Source: Euphorbia lathyris
Lineage: Eukaryota; Streptophyta; Magnoliopsida; Malpighiales; Euphorbiaceae
Length of the DNA: 64,000 nt
Reading direction: 5' to 3'
NCBI RefSeq assembly: GCF_963576675.1
Contig: NC_088911.1
Coordinates: forward strand, 74,801,256 to 74,865,255
The notes below the pieces were generated by a model that worked only from the letters and a program-made list of their open reading frames with translations, made no database searches and was not told the DNA's origin. Each line of letters opens with the position of its first letter. Positions within the stretch are counted from its first letter, which is position 1. The translations under genes were made by a program, and so were the position numbers. Below are positions 57,486 to 64,000 of the stretch, in pieces.

Positions 57486-58179
57486 CTTAACTTATATTTG
57501 GACTTTTGTATGTAAAAGCCATGTAACAAACCGCTCTGATATATATATTTTCTTTCGGTTGTTGCTTTTCATATGTGTGTGATTGTCACTTTTTTGCCCT
57601 TTATATGTGCCCTTTGTCCTTTTGCCGACTCCATATTTGTGTTTCTTCATAGCTAGGGTGGCCAGACCCTTTTTGCAATTTTGAGTACTCGTTTATTCGC
57701 TTAATTTTATGCCTTAACTTATAATTCTTCTTTCGAAAATAATCATAAGTTTTGATCATAAGGTTTTGCGAGTGATGCGTAATCATGCATCCGCCTTTCT
57801 TTAACAGGCAACACATTTATGTGTTTTTGATTTTAACCCTAAGGTTTTTTGCGAGTGATGCGTAATCAAACATCCGCCTTTCTTTAACAGGCAACACATT
57901 TATGTGTTTTTGATTTTAACCCATAGGTTTTTTTGCGAGTGATGCGTAATCATGCATCCGCCTTTCTTTAAGAGGCAACACATTTATGTGTTTTTGTAAA
58001 GAATCCGCATTTTGTTGTAACATACTGAGTGAATGTAATAACTTTTATTGATGACGAGAAAAAATTTATTACATATGTACACCAATTGTGCGGGATCGAA
58101 GCCTCATTAAAACCTTTTATCAGAAAACCCAGTGGGAAAAACTCATAAAAGGAAAAAGAGTACTCGTCATTCCCTCGAA
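57486..58179. repeat. Convergent spacer with three 83-bp repeats, element 4
   Basis: Units begin GCGAGTGATGCGTAATCA at 57768, 57851 and 57935, each with ACACATTTATGTGT, a 5-bp hairpin. At 58100-58165 lies CCTCATTAAAACC, AACCCAGTGGGAAAAAC and AAAGGAAAAAGAGTACTC, conserved in element 3 at 17530-17600. No gene. Confidence 0.85.
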
Positions 58180-61100
58180 CTACTCGGCCTTTCTATATAG
58201 GCGTAGATTCTCTAGATTCCAGGTGCGCGGGAGCTTCTTTCCACTCATTTCTTCTATTTCGAAAGTGGCTGGTCCCATCTTCTTGGATACTTTGTATGGC
58301 CCGATCCAGTTGACGCCTAGCTTGCCTTTGCCATCTCTAGACTGTATTTTATCTGCTTTTTTCAAGACCAAGTCGTTTTCGTTGATCATTACTTTTCGCA
58401 CTCTTCTGTCATGGTATTTCTTGATTCTATTGCGGTACATTTCCATTCGCATGTAAGCTTTTTCTCTTCGTTCCTCCACAGAATCCAAAGCATCTCTGAT
58501 GTTGATAGGATTTTGTGTGTCGCAATAATAAATTGTCCGATCTGTGGGCGACTTGATTTCAACAGGTAGGACTGCTTCGGCTCCATAAACTAGCGAGAAA
58601 GGTGTTTCGCCTGTTGCTGCCTTTACAAAGGTTCTGTATGCCCACAACATATGGGGTATCTCATTCGCCCAACCTGTTTTTTTGTCACCTAGCCGCTTCT
58701 TGATGCCTTGAACCATGGCCCTGTTGGTAACCTCCGTCATACCATTTGATTGGGGATGGTTTACAGAAGAAAAATGATTCTTGATTCCCATGCTTTCGCA
58801 GTATGTTTTGAACTTGGCACAGTTGAACTGGGTGCCATTGTCGGTTATAAGCTTCTGCGGGATCCCAAATCGCATGATAATGTTCTCTCGTAAGAACTTG
58901 ATCATTCGCTCAGGTGTTTGTGCGGTTACTGCCTCCGCTTCTACCCATTTGCTGAAGTGGTCCACTGCGACTATCAAATACTTCCTTTTCTTTGTTGTTT
59001 CTGGGAATGGACCCACTATATCAATTCCCCATGTTGCGAATGGCCACGCCGTCATTATAGTGATTTGTTCAGCTCCGGGAACATGCTTTTCATTCGCATG
59101 GATTTGACAGTTGTGACATTCCGCAACCATCTTCTGGGAATCTTCCACCACCTTGGGCCAGTAGTATCCCATCAGTTTGACCTTTCTTGCCAATGCCGCC
59201 GAAGCTTCGTGCGCGCCACAAATTCCTTCGTGTAGTTCTCACAGCACATAGTCTCCTTCATTGCGACTAACGCATTTCAACCATGGACATGTGTACGATT
59301 TCCGATACAAAGTTCCATCCCGCATTGAGTATCGTGCCGACTTCCCAATTATTTTTCTGGCTAAGCTCTTATCAACCGGCAAATCTCCCTGCTCCAGATA
59401 TTGACGGATTGGCATCCGCCAATCTTCATCGTCTTCCAGTTCCTCGATGATCATAATCTGATCAACCTCGAATGCTGATGCCGATTTTATTTCCAAGCTG
59501 CATGCTTTTTGACTCCATGGTTCTCTACTTGCCGCTGCTTTTGCCAATTCGTCAGCTTTTGCATTTTGGCCTCGTGGAACATGCACCATCTCCCAAACGA
59601 CTCCCTTGTGTGTTAACTCTTGTGTCAATCTGCCGACTACCTGATGGTATTTTACTAGCTCCTCCTGTTTCACCAGATAATTTTTTATGATCTGGTTTAT
59701 CATGAGTTTGGAATCGCTGTAGATTACCACTCTTTCTGGGGTGAGTTCATTGAGCAACTTCAATCCGCATATCATTGCTTCATACTCTGCGGCATTATTG
59801 GTAGTTTTGAAAGTTAATTTTGCTGCATAGCACAGGCGAATAACCTTCGGGCCCTTGATGACGACTCCCAGCCCAGCTCCATCTGTAGATAATGCCCCAT
59901 CTGTGTACATGCTCCACTCTTCTTTTTGTGCCTTTGGACATTCATCATCATCCCAGGTGAATTCGTTCACGAAGTCGGCGAGCACTTGGCTCTTTAGCGC
60001 TGGTCTTCCTTCATAGCGGATATCGTATTCGCCCAGGCGAATTGACCATTCCATCAACCGGCCGGATGCGTCAGGTTTCTGCAGTACCTTTCGCATTGGG
60101 ATGCCAGTTCTCACAATGACAGTATGCGCCTGAAAATATGGTTTCAATCTAGTCACCGTGGTTATCACCGCGAGGGCATTTTGTCCAACTTCCAATACCG
60201 GAGTTCTGCGTCCTTCAAGACTTTGCTCACGTAGTATACTGGATATTGTTGCCCTTCTTCTTCTCGCACCATTACAGTGCATATCGCCATGCTGGTGACG
60301 GATACATAAAGAAACAAATCTTCTCCATCTTCCGGCCTGCTCATTAAGGGCGGATAACATAGTAATCGCTTTATCCCCTCAAATGCTTCTTGACAATCCG
60401 GCGTCCATTCAAAGGACTTGGATTTTTTGATGGCATTGTAGAAAGGTAGACATCGCCTAGCTGAGCATGATATGAATCGCCCTAATGCCACCAACCGCCC
60501 GTTCAGTCTCTGTACTTCCCTTATGTTCCTTGGCGTCTTCATCTCCATTACTGCTTTAACCTTCTCAAGATTCGCCTCAACCCCTTTACCGCTAACAATG
60601 AAACCCAGGAACTTTCCTGCTCTTGCTCCGAATGTGCATTTCTCTGGGTTCAATTTGAGGCCATATTTGATCAACACTTCTAGGATTTCTTTGATATCCC
60701 GCGGGTGGTCTTGCATTTTCTTGCTTTTGATGATCATGTCATCAACATAGATCGAGAAGTTCTCGCCGGATTTGTCTGAAAATATCTTGTTCATCATCCT
60801 CTGGTATGTTGCTCCCGCGTTTTTCAATCCAAAGGGCATCACCTTGAAGCAATAAGTCGCCTGGTGAGTTATGAATGATGTTTTGATTTCATCCGCCTTC
60901 TCCATGGGTATCTGATGGTAACTGGATTTCACGTCGGTGAATGATAAAGCTTCATATCCTGCAGTTCCATCTACCAATATATCAATGTTAGGAAGTGGAT
61001 ACATATCTTTCGGACATGCCTTGTTCAAGTCTTTGAAGTCGACGCACATTCTGTACATTCCATTCGGCTTTTTGACTAGCACCACATTGGCTAGCCATTC

Positions 61101-63736
61101 CGGATAGGTGACTTCTCGAATCGCATCCGACCTTAGCAAGTCCGCCACTGCTTTTTCAATCGCCTTTTGCCGCTCAGGAGCATGTCCCCTCTTCTTTTGC
61201 CGCACTGGGGTTGCCCCTTTGTCTACATTCAACCGATGGGTTGCTACGTCTGGGCTTATTCCTTTTAGCACTTCATTTGGGGCGGCAAATGCCGACTCAC
61301 ATTGGATCAATACCTCGGTAATGGCTTTCTTTGTTTCTTCTGAGAGTCCAGCCGCTATTCGCACGTTCTTGTCATTCGAGATGGCGAATAGTTCCGTTTC
61401 TCCCAGTGCTTCCGCCGGCAGCTTCTCTTCGACTTTATCCTCCTCTTCCGGTTTTGGTTCAAGTGATAATGTATAGGCCTGTTGAGATACAAGTTGATCA
61501 CCTTCAACTATGACTCGCCCTTGGTGTGTTGGCAAATGTAACGTTAAATGCTTCATTGAGATGAGCGACTCCGTCTCCGACAGGAATGGCCGTCCCAGAA
61601 TTATGTTGTAGGCCAGTGGGAGATCAACAATTGCGAATTCTAAATCACCTCGCCATTTTAGATTCTTATCGCCCATTTCTGCCTCCAACACCACCTGCCC
61701 ACTTGTTTGGGAGGATTGACCCCCAAAACCAGTTACATCCATGAAGGTGTGTTCCACCCGCTCGTCGTTGATTCCCAACTTGTTGAATGCTGTCCGGGTA
61801 ATGACGTTGCAAGAACTGCCTGTGTCGATAAGGACTCGCTTGACGTCCCATCCTTCAACGGCCATCGTGATCACCAGGGCATCCGCATGTGGCTCCGTGA
61901 TTCTCGCAAATGAGTAATTGAGGGCATCCCCCCTATGTGTGTTGCTCTTTCGCCGTTCACGGTGAGTTTTTTTTGTTGGAGGCTCGTAGATTCCGCCTGC
62001 TATCACGTTTATCACCCCTTGCTTCTGCTTCTTTTCTGGCCGTGTTTCTCCCTCATGCGGGAGCGTTGTTTTCTCATCAGCTGTTTCTTTTCTTACAAAT
62101 TGACTCAGCTTGCCTCTCTCGATCAGTTTTTCTATTTCCTTCTTCAGTTCATAGCAATCATCTGTGTCATGGCCATTCAACCTGTGGAACCTGCAATACT
62201 TACTGGGATAGCGCCCCAAACTGGTTCGGCCTTTCACCTCGGGGAACCGCACATCCTTCTTCAAGGGGCTCTTTTCGATCCAAAGTAACACCTCTTGGCG
62301 AGTCGTGTTTAATGGTGTCTGATATCCGCCACTTTGAAAGGGGCGATCGCCTCTTCGAACAAAATTACTTTTGGACTGGGTCTGGCACCGATTGTCCGAA
62401 GTGGACCTAGCGGCATCTCTTTCTCGCCGAGTTTGGGCCCTATGTTCCCTGTTGACATCATCCACTTCCATGAATTCCTTTGCTATCTTCATGAGCTCGG
62501 CTACAGTGCGTGGTTTGTTACGGATGATTTCTTCCCGCATGCTCCAATCTGTGGTTCCATCCGCCATGATGTTGCGAATACTCACGATATCTGGGTTCTG
62601 CAATCGCACCAGGATATCGTTAAAGGCGACAATAAATTCCCTTAGGGAATTATAGTTTCTCTGTTTGATCTTCTTCAGCTGCCTATCTGTCACATCTGCC
62701 GCTTTACAGCCCACGAACTTCGCACAGAAATCCCGACTATATTGTTGCCAATTGTGAATAGATTCTGCCGGTAAAGATCGAAACCAATCAGATGCCGCAC
62801 CGCCCAAAGTTGTCGAGAATAACCTGCAAATTATGCTTTCGCTTGCCCCTGCAACATCCATTAACTCTCTGTAGTTCCTGACATGAGCCTCAGGGTCAGA
62901 ATTTGGATCCCCATAGTATTTTGGTATGGCAGGTGCTTTGATTCTGTGATCTGGAATGAATTCCCGCAACGAAGGGGCAAAAGGTGAATCGCTCTGGACC
63001 TCTGCTCTCGGCCGAGGTGAGTACCCCATTCGCTCCATCATGCTCCGTAATTGATCTTCGAAGTCAATATCAGGTACTCGCCGAACCTCTTCCATCCGCT
63101 GCTGGTGAATTCTGGATGGCATCCACTCGCCCATCGGTGTTGAGACGGGTGCCTGTTGGTGGACCAATTGCCGTCCCGTTATAGGATCAAAGTTCCATGT
63201 GTGCTCACGCCCAGACATAGCTGTGTTAGGCGTCATCAATTCCGAACGTCTGTTAGGAAAAGGGTCCAGTTGTTGTAGCGGAAGAGTGCCTTGCATTCCT
63301 GGCAACGGTTGGGATGGTTGCCAGGTTGGATGTGTCGTCGTAATGAGATCTGGGTGCGAGTAGTTGCTCGGGTGACTGTGTGGATTCGTGCGACTACTCT
63401 GGCCCACTTGATTTGGCACCTGAGATGGCTGCGGAAGGACAGGTATGACAGGAATAGTCGGTGATTGTGTTGAGATAACCACAGGTTCCTGAGGGGCAGG
63501 CGCCCTGGCGGTATCGCGTTCGGCGAGGGCGGTTAATAAATTAATCATTCGATCGACATCTCCATTTCATTTTGCACCTGCACTTCCAATAAGGGACCCA
63601 ATTGTCCCGAGGGGCCTGACGAGCTAGGCACCACAGGCTGAGTACCTGCAGGCTGCAAATTTGCAATCCGTGAACCTCGTGAGTTCATGCTAGTGGATCT
63701 GGTCGTAACACCGGTCGTTCGTGATGGTTCTGACAT
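58180..63736 (-). pseudogene. pol: Gag-pol of element 4 (gag, protease, RT, RNase H, second RNase H, integrase)
   Basis: ATG at 63736 (MSEPSRTTGVTTRS). One base is missing in an A-run at 63567-63565, after which the frame goes on as INLLTALAERD. Gag core 62960-62690 (IPKYYGDPNSDPEAHVRNY, LGGAASDWFRSLP), zinc motif YCRFHRLNGHDTDDC near 62190. Protease VLIDTGSSCNVITRTAF at about 61830. RT 61100-60700 (FKDLNKACPKDMYPLP, FSIYVDDM). One base is missing near 60176 in the first RNase H (LDKM then a shift). Second RNase H about 59930-59560 (MYTDGALSTDGAG). TGA at 59241-59239, where element 3 has AAG and CGA is a likely ancestor. Integrase to 58180 (HEGICGAR, CHNCQIH, WGIDIVGPF, ITDNG, SNGMTEVTNR); the second zinc His is Arg. 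Only three lesions, so recently active. Confidence 0.93.
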
Positions 63737-63776
63737 GTTCTTCGTGTACCTTTAACCAAGTGTTGGTAAAAAAGGT

Positions 63777-63794
63777 CCACCTTCACCGCACCAA
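63777..63794 (-). other. Candidate primer-binding site of element 4
   Basis: Minus strand TTGGTGCGGTGAAGGTGG immediately after the LTR end; counterpart of 32577-32559. Confidence 0.6.
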
Positions 63795-64000
63795 TGATAA
63801 CTTACTGGATCCGCTTTGATATTCTTTGCCGGAGTTACCTGCAAAACAAAACCGGAGACAGGATCTCCGGGAAAACTCTCCGACGATCAAGTCAGTTTTT
63901 GTAAAAATGAGTCTATAATTTAGCAATAGCTTTGTGGGAAAAAATGTGAACGTACCTCCCCCCTTATTCTTAAGGCCTTTTATAGGTGTTTTTTGGGTAA
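63795..64000 (-). repeat. 5' LTR of element 4, cut by window end
   Basis: TGATAACTTACTGG onward equals 54426-54631 except for one base. TATA box CTATAAAAGG on the minus strand at about 63985-63976. Confidence 0.93.

Larger units (their letters stand above)
54426..64000 (-). mobile_element. Element 4: Tat-like LTR retrotransposon with antisense gene
   Basis: Minus-strand element read from right to left: 5' LTR from 63795 and cut by the window edge, priming site 63777-63794, gag-pol 63736-58180, convergent spacer with three repeats, antisense gene 55157-57485 on the plus strand, purine tract, 3' LTR 54891-54426. The two LTR copies differ by a single base in the ~206 bp that can be compared (54437 and 63806 region), so the insertion is young. 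It is paralogous to element 3. Confidence 0.92.

Noticed and set aside
61108..61476. Plus-strand Ser/Phe-rich frames across element 4 gag-pol (also 61935-62410)
   Set aside because: Shadows of the minus-strand gag-pol reading frame.

Overview
The window is plant nuclear DNA, almost certainly from an angiosperm with a repeat-rich genome. I see no ordinary host gene, rRNA, tRNA or CRISPR array. Nearly every base up to 54 kb, and everything after it, belongs to LTR retrotransposons, small DNA transposons, a decayed LINE or simple-sequence satellite. The evidence is the spliced GT-AG genes, tRNA-primed LTR elements of the Tat and Athila lineages of Ty3/gypsy, MITEs with target-site duplications (TSDs), and strong decay by C-to-T change.

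The left half (1-33.1 kb) is one nest. The host is element 3, a Tat-like retrotransposon on the minus strand: LTR 32578-33086, gag from 32514, pol to 17619, and a plus-strand antisense gene ending at 16961. Three elements sit inside it. Element 1 (1-10030, plus, Tat lineage) has its 5' part outside the window. Element 2 (10095-16641, plus, non-autonomous Athila-like, TSD CGGAC) splits an exon of element 3's antisense gene. Element 5 (21275-30409, minus, non-autonomous Athila-like, TSD ACCAT) splits its protease coding region.

The middle (33.1-46.0 kb) holds a pair of related MITE-like elements, a Mutator-type MITE with a 9-bp TSD, a 5'-truncated LINE, and about 7 kb of satellite made of a 16-bp unit and a CGTAA pentamer. 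Element 6 (46025-53292, plus, TSD ACTTT) is a non-autonomous LTR element encoding an acidic repetitive protein. A Tourist-like MITE follows at 53753-54050. Element 4 (54426 to beyond the window, minus) is a second Tat-like element closely related to element 3.

The most interesting theme is that all three Tat-like elements carry a spliced gene antisense to gag-pol, placed between pol and the 3' LTR and converging tail-to-tail with pol. In element 1 it is a six-exon plant mobile domain (PMD) gene with three in-frame TAG codons. In element 4 it is a four-exon gene of the putative gypsy-type transposon (Transposase_28-like) family that looks intact although the pol beside it is broken. In element 3 only the tail survives. 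The junction between pol and the antisense gene carries short tandem stem-loops in each case. Antisense extra genes are known in the Tat lineage; what they do is not.

Nonsense codons here are strikingly biased to TAG (nine TAG, two TGA, no TAA among those I located), as expected from deamination of methylated CAG/CTG sites. Two can be checked directly against the intact codon in element 4.
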